Shown here in pieces: positions 27,737 through 35,258 of a stretch of 64,000 nucleotides of DNA. A model generated the notes under the pieces. That model was not told the origin of the DNA. It saw nothing but the letters and a program-made list of their open reading frames with translations, and did not search any database. This DNA comes from Microbulbifer agarilyticus (GTDB lineage Bacteria > Pseudomonadota > Gammaproteobacteria > Pseudomonadales > Cellvibrionaceae), in contig NZ_JAIUZM010000005.1 of assembly GCF_020171345.1 (NCBI RefSeq), forward strand, positions 1 through 64,000. The letters run 5' to 3'. Positions within the stretch are counted from its first letter, which is position 1. Each line of letters opens with the position of its first letter. Made by a program: the position numbers and the translations under genes.

Positions 27737-28708
27737 TTATTTCAAAGTGCTCATTATCAAGTCGTACCAGCTACCACCGCTCTCTTGAACAAGACTATTC
27801 ATGGCAATGGAGGATCCGGCAGATACTGCAACGACCGCAATACCGCCAATTAGTAAACCTACCCATCCTACCGGTGTCGCGACCATAAGAAGTCCAAGAG
27901 CCGCGGCGCCAGCTTTTGCCGTCGCGATTCCAGTTATTGCACTAGCGGTAAAGCTGCTGGATTCAATAAATAGATCCCTCTCCCAATGCCCCCCGGTCCT
28001 GTAGCTATTGCGTACATTCCCTACACGAGTACCAAAATCAATCACCGCCAATCCATTTCCCAGTAACTTAGTGTACTGGCTAAATCGTACCAGCTTATGC
28101 GCCTCGATCTCATTTGCGAAATGTAGCTTGGCTGCATTGCGGCTGCTGCGGGCGATATTGATACCGCGTTCTGGGTTGGTTAGCGGAATGCCGCGGCGGG
28201 CGCTAATGTGGTTGGTGGTAGCGTGAAGTTCTGCGCGGAACTGAGCCTGCATACGCTGGAAAGTACGGTGAGCCTGCTGTTTGAGCTGTCGGTGATTGGA
28301 GGCGTTGCCGAGCTTGGCATCGCGATAAGTCAGTAGAGCAACCTGATACTCTTTTACCGATTTCGCAAACCCGCTGATACGTTCGCCATAAACACTGGTC
28401 GAAGCACCGGTAAGGGCGATGTTGTAGTCCTTGAGTTGCTCCATCATTGCCGCAATGGCAACAGTGTTGTCCTCCCCAAAGGTGAGGGATAGCTCAGTGA
28501 CGGGGCGCGCTACTTGCGGCGGTGAAAGCAGGGTTTGTATGCGCCTGCCCTGCGCGCTGCTGTGCCCGTTGAGCAGGTAGGGCGTATTGGCCTTGGCAAA
28601 TGCAGGGCTCGGGCAGTGTGGTGCCGAGAGTTGTTGGAGATTGATGTTACACGCTTGTTGAATGGCGGGCGAGGTCAGATCTCTGTTGCACAGAAGTACA
28701 CTGCTCAC
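27737..28708 (-). CDS. Toxin-like protein with hydrophobic, pore-like C-terminus
   Basis: 323 residues from a GTG at 28708, chosen because AAGGA lies seven bases upstream; the TTG at 28714 is too close to it. There is no signal peptide. Residues about 85-190 are helical and charged, with a coiled-coil look (QLKQQAHRTFQRMQAQFRAELHATTNHI). The C-terminal quarter begins GGHWERDLFIESSSF and continues into two Gly/Ala-rich hydrophobic helices (ASAITGIATAKAGAAALGLLM, then GWVGLLIGGIAVVAVSAGSS) joined by a TPVG turn, with a short polar tail. This plan resembles pore-forming effector domains delivered by type VI secretion or similar systems. That assignment is inferred. The next gene, two bases away, encodes a small membrane protein. 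Confidence 0.6.
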   Translation of the reverse strand: MSSVLLCNRDLTSPAIQQACNINLQQLSAPHCPSPAFAKANTPYLLNGHSSAQGRRIQTLLSPPQVARPVTELSLTFGEDNTVAIAAMMEQLKDYNIALTGASTSVYGERISGFAKSVKEYQVALLTYRDAKLGNASNHRQLKQQAHRTFQRMQAQFRAELHATTNHISARRGIPLTNPERGINIARSSRNAAKLHFANEIEAHKLVRFSQYTKLLGNGLAVIDFGTRVGNVRNSYRTGGHWERDLFIESSSFTASAITGIATAKAGAAALGLLMVATPVGWVGLLIGGIAVVAVSAGSSIAMNSLVQESGGSWYDLIMSTLK

Positions 28709-28814
28709 TTTCAAATCCTTTTGAAATACACGCGGTATGGCGAGAGGATTCTAACGGCGTTGTTTTCCGGGCGAAACAAGAATTAGTGGAGCAAAAGTAC
28801 CAGTTGGAAAAAGT

Positions 28815-28835
28815 AGGGGCGCTGGAAGCGCCCCT
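28815..28835 (-). terminator. Terminator of the aldehyde dehydrogenase gene
   Basis: AGGGGCGCT / AGCGCCCCT hairpin with a 3-base loop. On the minus strand it is followed by CTACTTTTT. It lies 20 bases past the dehydrogenase stop and separates it from the toxin-like gene. Confidence 0.8.
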
Positions 28836-28855
28836 TTGTCTTCGAATCAATATAG

Positions 28856-30301
28856 TTACTTGGTTAACCGCAGCATCACCTGCATCATCTTTTTCGCCAC
28901 ATTGCCGTAGGGCGGCATCAGCAGCTTCAGCGGGTCCAGTGGGCCCTGGTAGAACACCGGGCGCAGTTTGGAGAAGGTGAGGAAGCCTTCGTAGCCGTGG
29001 TAGTGACCCATGCCGCTCTCGCCCACGCCGCCGAAGGGAATATCGTGCTGACCTACATGCAGCACCGCGTTGTTTACACTGACGCCGCCGGACATCACGT
29101 GGTCGATATAGTAATCGCGCAGCCCTTTGTCGTTGGTGAACGGGTAAATCGCCAGTGGACGGTCGCCGCCATTGATATAGCTGGCCACTTCCTCGCGGTT
29201 TTTGTAGGTCTTGATTGGCAATAGCGGGCCAAAGATTTCCCGTTTCATCACGTCCATCTCTTCATCGACGTTGATCAGCAGGTGCGCGGGGAATTTTTTC
29301 AGCGGGTCATCCCGTCGGCCCTGGCCTTCGGTCAGGTCAATCGCGGTGGCCCCTTTCGTGGTGGCATCATCGAGCGTTTGCCAGATGCGCTGGAAGGAGC
29401 GCTCGTCGATGACCGAGGTGTAATCCGGGTGCTGGATATCCGGGTAGCGCTTCTTGAATACCTGCTTGGCCTTCTCGACAAAGGCATCCACCTTGTCTTC
29501 CGGCAGCAGCAGGTAATCGACCGTGGTGCAGATTTGGCCGGCGTTGAACAGTTTCCAGAACAGTACCCGTTCAACCGCGGTGTCAGTGCTGTAATCGGGG
29601 CCCACGATGGCGGGTGACTTGCCACCCAGTTCCAGGGTAACCGGGGTCAGGTTGGCTGCGGCCGCTGCCATTACCTTGCGGCCGGTGGTGCCGGAGCCGG
29701 TAAAGATCAGGTGGTCAAATTTGAGTGTGGAAAATTCGATGCCTACACCGCCGGTTTCCTCCAGGAAGACCAGCTTGTCCGCCGGGAAGTAGTCGCCAGT
29801 GATGCGCTGTAGCAACGCGGTGAGGTTGCGGGAATTCTCCGACATTTTCACCATGGCGCGGTTGCCGGCGGCAAAGATGTTGATCAGCGGCCCGAAGGAC
29901 AGGTTGATCGGGAAGTTCCACGGTACGATCACGCCCACCACGCCCAGCGGCTGCGGAATCACCTTGGTGGAAGAGGTCGGGAATGCGGTGAAGTCGATGT
30001 GGCGGCGCTGCGGCTTCATCCATTTTTTGAGCCGCTTTTTGGTGTCCTTGATGGAATCCAGCGAGGGGAAAACTTCGGCGAACAGGGTCTCTTGGTGTGA
30101 GCGGTTGCCGTAGTCGGCGCTCACTGCCTGAACCAACTCATCCTGGTGGTCGCGGATCATGCGCGCGAGGGCGTTGAGGTCGTTGATACGCTCTTCGCGG
30201 CTGGGCGCGGGATTGGCGAGGTAGGCCTGGCGCTGGCTGTCCAGCAGGGATTGCAGGCTGCTGGTCTGTTGATTTTCGATGGCTTCGGCGATCTCGGTCA
30301 T
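28856..30301 (-). CDS. NAD(P)-dependent aldehyde dehydrogenase (coniferyl-aldehyde-dehydrogenase-like)
   Basis: 481 residues. Core ALDH motifs are present: PWNFPINLSFGP, FTGSGTTGRKVMAAAA, VTLELGGKSPAIV with the catalytic Glu, and FNAGQICTTVDYLL with the catalytic Cys. The closing part reads DIPFGGVGESGMGHYHGYEGFLTFSK and ends with a hydrophobic tail, features of the coniferyl aldehyde dehydrogenase group, which also oxidises long-chain fatty aldehydes. It stands alone, convergent with nothing, and has its own terminator. The true substrate cannot be told from sequence. Confidence 0.92.
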   Translation of the reverse strand: MTEIAEAIENQQTSSLQSLLDSQRQAYLANPAPSREERINDLNALARMIRDHQDELVQAVSADYGNRSHQETLFAEVFPSLDSIKDTKKRLKKWMKPQRRHIDFTAFPTSSTKVIPQPLGVVGVIVPWNFPINLSFGPLINIFAAGNRAMVKMSENSRNLTALLQRITGDYFPADKLVFLEETGGVGIEFSTLKFDHLIFTGSGTTGRKVMAAAAANLTPVTLELGGKSPAIVGPDYSTDTAVERVLFWKLFNAGQICTTVDYLLLPEDKVDAFVEKAKQVFKKRYPDIQHPDYTSVIDERSFQRIWQTLDDATTKGATAIDLTEGQGRRDDPLKKFPAHLLINVDEEMDVMKREIFGPLLPIKTYKNREEVASYINGGDRPLAIYPFTNDKGLRDYYIDHVMSGGVSVNNAVLHVGQHDIPFGGVGESGMGHYHGYEGFLTFSKLRPVFYQGPLDPLKLLMPPYGNVAKKMMQVMLRLTK

Positions 30302-30687
30302 GCTTGTGGCTCGACTGGATTTGGTTATTGAAATAGTTCCGATCTGGGTTCGATTGTACGGAAGTATGCTTCCTTACTTAGGGATATTGCGGACGGATTT
30401 CGAAAATACGAGGGATTGTGCCACCGAAATTACTCGTTGGCTGCATGACGGACTCTCAACACTCGAGTGACTGATTGGTCTTGCTCACGTCATCCTGGCG
30501 GAGAAGTTGTCCGCTGGAGGCTGTTTCTGGGGCAGAAGAACAGCAAAAACGGGGTGGTCCATCGGCGCTACGAACCAGAAGACGTGGGCGCTATTCTCAG
30601 GCACAATCGATGTCAGGTAGACGGAACTGCCATCCATAAAAAGACAATAATAAATAGGAGTGGCGACGATGAGAGAGGCCCGAGCCA
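30302..30687. other. Divergent intergenic region without a gene
   Basis: 386 bases between the aldehyde dehydrogenase gene (minus) and the ABC importer operon (plus). Only short shadow frames are seen. An inverted repeat around GGAAGTATGCTTCC (30360-30373) is visible. GAGAGAGG at 30671-30678 is the ribosome-binding site of the ATPase gene. An ATG at 30669 opens a 10-codon frame overlapping the ATPase start, probably by chance. Confidence 0.5.
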
Positions 30688-31788
30688 TTGGCCAATATTG
30701 AGTTCCGCGGTGTCAGCAAGCGCTACGACGACGGTCCAGCGACGGTGCCGGGGCTTGACCTGGAAATCCGCGATGGCGAATTCATGGTGTTGGTCGGTCC
30801 CTCCGGCTGTGGCAAGTCCACCACTCTGCGGATGATCGCCGGGCTCGAATCGATTTCTTCCGGCGATTTATATATTGGCGGTCATCGGGTCAACGACCTT
30901 CCCCCCAAAGACCGGGACATCGCCATGGTGTTCCAGAACTACGCCCTCTACCCGCATATGAGCGTGTTCGAGAACATGGCGTTTGGCCTGCGCGTACGCA
31001 ATTTCCCCAAACTCGGCATCGAAAGGCGGGTGCGGGAAGCCGCGGAAACGCTCGGGCTTTCCGACTTACTGCACCGCAAACCAGGACAGTTGTCCGGTGG
31101 CCAGAATCAGCGCGTGGCGCTGGGGCGGGCCATGGTACGCGACCCGCAGGTGTTCCTGTTCGACGAGCCCCTGTCCAACCTGGATGCAGAGCTGCGCGTG
31201 CAAATGCGTGGCGTGATTCATCGCCTGCACCACCAGCTGGGTACCACCTCGGTCTACGTCACCCACGACCAGGTGGAAGCCATGACCCTCGGCACCCGCA
31301 TCGCCATTTTGAATGGTGGTGAATTGATGCAGGTGGGCACCCCGCTGGAACTGTACAACGACCCGGACAATACCTTCGTCGCCGGCTTTATGGGCTCGCC
31401 GCCGATGAACCTGCTGCAGGTGGTGAACGATGGCCGGCAACTGAGTTGCGACCTGCTCACGCTGCCGCACGCGCAGCTGCAGGGGCTCAACCGGGAACTG
31501 TTGCTGGGGCTGCGCCCGGAGAAACTGGTGTATGCCTCCAGCGCACCCGCCAACTGGCCGCGGCTTACCGGGAATATCGAACTGGTGGAGAGCCTGGGGG
31601 CGGAAATGCTGGTGCATCTGCGCGTCGGTTCTGCGCAGCTGGTGGCGCGATTGGCCGGGCTGCGCGCTTTCTCCCTCGGCGATGCACTCGAACTCGCCTT
31701 TGACCCTGCGGCGCTTTATCTGTTTGACGGCGCCAGCCAACAGCGTATCCGCGCAGGGAGCGCTAAAGCCGGAGTGAGTCAGTGCTGA
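30688..31788 (+). CDS. Maltose-type ABC transporter ATPase (MalK/UgpC family)
   Basis: 366 residues from a TTG start with GAGAGAGG nine bases upstream. Motifs: Walker A GPSGCGKST, Q-loop VFQNYALYPHM, signature LSGGQNQRVAL (Asn instead of the usual Arg), Walker B VFLFDEPLSNLDAEL, and the switch HD in YVTHDQVEAMT. The C-terminal 120 residues form the MalK-like regulatory OB-fold. It energises the importer formed with the next two genes; the operon starts here. The family carries maltose, maltodextrins and other oligosaccharides. Its place in front of the glucan region suggests gluco-oligosaccharides. Confidence 0.93.
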   Translation: MANIEFRGVSKRYDDGPATVPGLDLEIRDGEFMVLVGPSGCGKSTTLRMIAGLESISSGDLYIGGHRVNDLPPKDRDIAMVFQNYALYPHMSVFENMAFGLRVRNFPKLGIERRVREAAETLGLSDLLHRKPGQLSGGQNQRVALGRAMVRDPQVFLFDEPLSNLDAELRVQMRGVIHRLHHQLGTTSVYVTHDQVEAMTLGTRIAILNGGELMQVGTPLELYNDPDNTFVAGFMGSPPMNLLQVVNDGRQLSCDLLTLPHAQLQGLNRELLLGLRPEKLVYASSAPANWPRLTGNIELVESLGAEMLVHLRVGSAQLVARLAGLRAFSLGDALELAFDPAALYLFDGASQQRIRAGSAKAGVSQC

Positions 31789-34046
31789 AGCGGCGGGGCG
31801 CACAGTACTTTATGTTTCTATTGCGGCTGCTTGTGCTGCTGATGCTCGCCGGTAAGGTTTACGCGCTGGAAACCCTGTCCCTGTGGCACGGTTACCGAGG
31901 TGCAGAACGCGCTGCCTTTGAACGGCTTGTCGAGGACTTCAACCGCAGCCAGAGCGAGATACAAGTGAATGCCCTGGCGGTGCCCTTTGGTGGTTACGCC
32001 GATAAATTGTCTGCGGCCCTGCCGCGCGGGCAGGGCCCGGATCTGTTTGTCTTTGCGCACGACCGCTTGGGTGGCTGGGCCAGTGCCGGGCACACGGTCG
32101 CCCCCATTGATCGCTATGTCAGTGAGCGCTTGCGCCAGCGCTTCCCGGCCAACTTGGTCGACGCGATGACGTTCGCGGGTGAGCTATACGGCCTGCCGTT
32201 GGCATTCAAAAGCCCGGCGCTGATTCTCAATACCGACCTGGTGGCAAGTGCCCCCGCGACGACCGACGAAATGGTGGCTATCGCCCGCCAACACACCGAT
32301 CGCAATGCCGGGCGTTTCGGCCTCGCGTATATGTATACCGAGCCGTTTTTCCACGGCATGCTGATGAACAGCTTCGGTTCGGGGCCCTTCAGCCGCGGCG
32401 GAAGTCTGGCCCTGGGTAGCCCGGGCAATATCGCCTCGGTAGAAATGCTTGCGCGCTGGGCGCGCGCAGAGCGCATTCTGCCGGAAGAGCCCAGCAGTAC
32501 CCTGGTCTCGAGCCTGTTCAATCAGGGGCGCGCGGCCATGGTGATCAGTGGCCCCTGGATGCTCGGAGAAATTGATTCCCGAGTAAATTATCGTGTGGTG
32601 CCGCTGCCGGTGAACAGTGCAAGCGGCCGGCCGCTGGCCCCCTGGATGGCGGTGGAAGGAGTGTTCCTCTCTTCGCGCGCGACGAATCCGGCGGCGGCAG
32701 TGGCCGTCATGGAATACCTTACCCGTCGCCATTCTGCTGAACGGATGGCCATTCAAGGCGGCCAGCTGCCAGCCAACACCCTGGCCTTCGCGCACCCGCG
32801 TATCGCCACCGACGATACCGCCATGGCGTTTCTGCGGCAGCTGGAAGTGGCGGTGCCGACGCCCAATCTTCCTGCCATGACCGTGGTGTGGGTGCCACTC
32901 AAAAACCTGCTGAAGAAAGTGGTCAAGGGCGCCGCGCAACCGGAAGCCGAAATGCATTTGCTGCAGCGCCAGTTGCAGGGCGATCTTGCGCGGCTCGAGC
33001 GCTCCCGGCAGCGCAGCGAGATTCCCCAGCAGATGCCCGCGTGGCTGTGGCTGATCCCGCTTGCGCTGGTGCTGGCGGCGCTGTGGGCCTGGGCGCGTTA
33101 CCGACGGCGGTTGATGGCCACCTGGCATGCCAATCGCACGGCCTATCTGTACATCCTGCCCGCCATGCTCGGCATGCTCGTTCTGGTGTTCTTCCCACTG
33201 TTGTACGGGCTGATTCTGTCGTTTACCGATACCACGGTGTTCAACGAGCACACCCCGCTGTGGTCACGCTTTGTCGGCTTGGACAATTACGCCGCAATCC
33301 TTGGGGATTTCGACCTGTGGCGTGGGCAAGAGGGCGCGCGCAGCCTGGATTTTGACAATTTTTACTGGACCCTGCTAATCACCATTCTGTGGACCGCGAG
33401 CAATGTCATCCTCGCCGTGGGGCTGGCATTGATCATGGCGCTGGCGCTGGATAAACCGATTTTCGGGCGCAACGCCTTCCGCCTGCTGCTGATCCTGCCC
33501 TGGGCCATTCCCAACTATATTACCGCGCTGGTGTGGAAGGGCATGTTCCACCCGCAATTCGGGGTGATCAACCAGGGCCTACAGGTGCTGGGGGTGGCGC
33601 CGGTGGCCTGGTTTGATTCCATCGGTGCGAGCTTTTTCACCGGTGTGGTCACCAATGTGTGGTTGAGCATCCCGTTTATGATGGTGGTGATCCTCGGCGG
33701 CCTGCAGTCGATTCCGCGGGAGCTGTATGAGGTGGCCCGGGTAGAGGGCGCCGGGCGCTGGTTCCAGTTCCGCTCTATTACCCTGCCGTTGCTGAAGCCG
33801 GTGCTGATTCCGGCGGTGATCCTGTCGGTGGTGTGGACCTTTAATATGTTCAACGTGATCTACCTGGTGAGCGACGGGGCGCCCGCCGGGGCCAACGATA
33901 TTCTGATCACCAAGGCGTTCCGTATCGGTTTTGAAAAGTACCAGTACGCCTATGCCGCCGCCTATTCGATTGTGATCCTCGCGCTGCTGTTCTGTTATGC
34001 TGTATGGCAGATGCGGATGAGTCGGACCATGGAGGTGGTGCGATGA
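31782..34046 (+). CDS. Fused solute-binding protein and ABC permease (MalE-MalF fusion)
   Basis: 754 residues, GTG start overlapping the ATPase stop by 7 bases. A signal sequence (about 1-29) is followed by a complete MalE-like binding domain (about 30-400: LETLSLWHGYRGAERAAFERLVEDF, GQGPDLFVFAHDRLGGWASAG, SGPWMLGEI). A linker helix region leads to a membrane helix at about 424-443 (WLWLIPLALVLAALWAW). From about 455 the MalF-type permease follows, with its EAA loop at YEVARVEGAGRWFQFRSITLP near residue 650. Normally MalE and MalF are separate proteins. No frameshift or internal start explains the fusion, so the binding domain appears tethered to the permease. It pairs with the MalG-type permease encoded next. 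Confidence 0.9.
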   Translation: MLKRRGAQYFMFLLRLLVLLMLAGKVYALETLSLWHGYRGAERAAFERLVEDFNRSQSEIQVNALAVPFGGYADKLSAALPRGQGPDLFVFAHDRLGGWASAGHTVAPIDRYVSERLRQRFPANLVDAMTFAGELYGLPLAFKSPALILNTDLVASAPATTDEMVAIARQHTDRNAGRFGLAYMYTEPFFHGMLMNSFGSGPFSRGGSLALGSPGNIASVEMLARWARAERILPEEPSSTLVSSLFNQGRAAMVISGPWMLGEIDSRVNYRVVPLPVNSASGRPLAPWMAVEGVFLSSRATNPAAAVAVMEYLTRRHSAERMAIQGGQLPANTLAFAHPRIATDDTAMAFLRQLEVAVPTPNLPAMTVVWVPLKNLLKKVVKGAAQPEAEMHLLQRQLQGDLARLERSRQRSEIPQQMPAWLWLIPLALVLAALWAWARYRRRLMATWHANRTAYLYILPAMLGMLVLVFFPLLYGLILSFTDTTVFNEHTPLWSRFVGLDNYAAILGDFDLWRGQEGARSLDFDNFYWTLLITILWTASNVILAVGLALIMALALDKPIFGRNAFRLLLILPWAIPNYITALVWKGMFHPQFGVINQGLQVLGVAPVAWFDSIGASFFTGVVTNVWLSIPFMMVVILGGLQSIPRELYEVARVEGAGRWFQFRSITLPLLKPVLIPAVILSVVWTFNMFNVIYLVSDGAPAGANDILITKAFRIGFEKYQYAYAAAYSIVILALLFCYAVWQMRMSRTMEVVR

Positions 34047-34963
34047 ACACCATGATTGAGCGGCTGCGCGAGGGCAGAACGGCGCCGGTGAAGCGGGTGC
34101 TGCGGGATATCTTCAGCTGGCGGTTCGCATTGCTGACGTTCTCTGCTCTTATCGTCGTCTACCCGTTACTGTGGGTGGTGAGTCTCGCCTTCTCCGGACA
34201 GCAGTCGCTGACTCTGGTGCAGTTGTCCCACGATGCCAGTCTCCGGCAGCAGTTGCTGGCCCTGATTCCGTTACCGGAGGTGTGGACCCTCGACAACTTC
34301 CGCGCAGTGCTGACCAAGCAGCCATTCCTGCGCTGGATCGGCAACAGCCTGGTGGTCGCCCTGGCAACCACGGTGGTGGGCCTGACTCTGAGTTGCACGG
34401 CCGCCTACGCTTTTTCCCGCTTTCGCTTCGCCGGGCGCCAGCGGGGGCTAACCCTGTTTCTGATCTCGCAGATGTTCCCCGCGGTACTGATGCTTATTCC
34501 TTTATATGTGATCGTGGTGCAGTGGTTGGGGCTGGGCAATTCCTGGCTCGGGCTGATACTGGTGTACGCCATCACCGCATTGCCGTTCTGCGTGTGGATG
34601 CTGAAGGGCTACTTCGACACCTTACCTTACGAGATTGAGGAGTCGGCACTGCTGGAAGGGGCGAGTCGCTGGACCATCTTTATCCGCATCATCCTGCCAC
34701 TCGCACGTCCGGCCATTGCGGTCACCGGTCTCTTTGCGTTTATGACTGCCTGGAACGAATTCATCCTCGCCTCCATTTTTATGGACGACGAATCTCTTTA
34801 CACTGTGCCTGTTGGGCTGCGCTTCTTCGTCAGCGACTACGCCTCCGAGTGGGGCTACTTTGCGGCGGGCTCCATCCTGGTGTCCCTACCGGTTATTTTG
34901 CTGTTCCTGTCACTGCAACGGTATTTGGTGTCGGGCTTGTCCGCGGGCGCGGTAAAAGGGTGA
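34043..34963 (+). CDS. ABC importer permease (MalG family)
   Basis: 306 residues from the ATG at 34043, which overlaps the previous stop (ATGA) and has GGAGG upstream; an upstream in-frame ATG at 34004 lies inside the previous gene and is rejected. Six membrane segments are visible. The EAA loop reads YEIEESALLEGASRWTIFIRIILPLARP. The C-terminus SGLSAGAVKG is typical of MalG. It completes the ATPase, fused MalE-F and MalG importer. An outer-membrane receptor gene follows on the same strand after 295 bases. Confidence 0.95.
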   Translation: MNTMIERLREGRTAPVKRVLRDIFSWRFALLTFSALIVVYPLLWVVSLAFSGQQSLTLVQLSHDASLRQQLLALIPLPEVWTLDNFRAVLTKQPFLRWIGNSLVVALATTVVGLTLSCTAAYAFSRFRFAGRQRGLTLFLISQMFPAVLMLIPLYVIVVQWLGLGNSWLGLILVYAITALPFCVWMLKGYFDTLPYEIEESALLEGASRWTIFIRIILPLARPAIAVTGLFAFMTAWNEFILASIFMDDESLYTVPVGLRFFVSDYASEWGYFAAGSILVSLPVILLFLSLQRYLVSGLSAGAVKG

Positions 34964-35000
34964 CCGTCGCGTTCCCAAGTCCGTAGATGCCTGTGGCTGG

Positions 35001-35028
35001 TTGTTTTTTGATCTGTTTTCGTTATAAT
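35001..35028 (+). promoter_or_regulatory. Candidate sigma-70 promoter upstream of the first TonB receptor
   Basis: TTGTTT (35001-35006), a 16-base gap and TATAAT (35023-35028). If used, the transcript would have a leader of more than 220 bases containing both G-rich repeat sites at 35091-35138. The second receptor gene has a similar TATAATCCCC element (50764). Confidence 0.5.
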
Positions 35029-35090
35029 CCCCCCCTACCTTCTAACTGATTGATTTATAACGTTATTTTTGTTCCCGCTTTGCGATTTTC

Positions 35091-35138
35091 AAGGTGGGAT
35101 AGTCCATTTTTCCCCAGTTTCCCAAGGTGGGACGACCC
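35091..35138 (+). promoter_or_regulatory. Direct G-rich repeats, putative operator of the beta-glucan genes
   Basis: AAGGTGGGATAGTCC at 35091 and AAGGTGGGACGACCC at 35124 lie exactly 33 bases apart. The second copy's GTGG is 132 bases before the receptor ATG. The same pair, spacing and distance occur before the GH3 gene (45011-45059), and related sites before GH16 and glucokinase. A shared regulator site is inferred. Confidence 0.55.
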
Positions 35139-35258
35139 GATTGCGTGGCCAGCGAGAGTATAGCCTTGCGTCAGATAGGGTTATCCTTTTGAGGTCTCGA
35201 GGTGCCCACCCTGGCGAAATCAATAACGAAAATGACGTGACGATGGGGAGACAACTCC

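Noticed and set aside
30669-30701. 10-codon frame overlapping the ABC ATPase start, as a leader peptide
   Set aside because: No codon bias for any amino acid, no attenuator hairpin, and GAGAGAGG is better placed for the ATPase TTG start.
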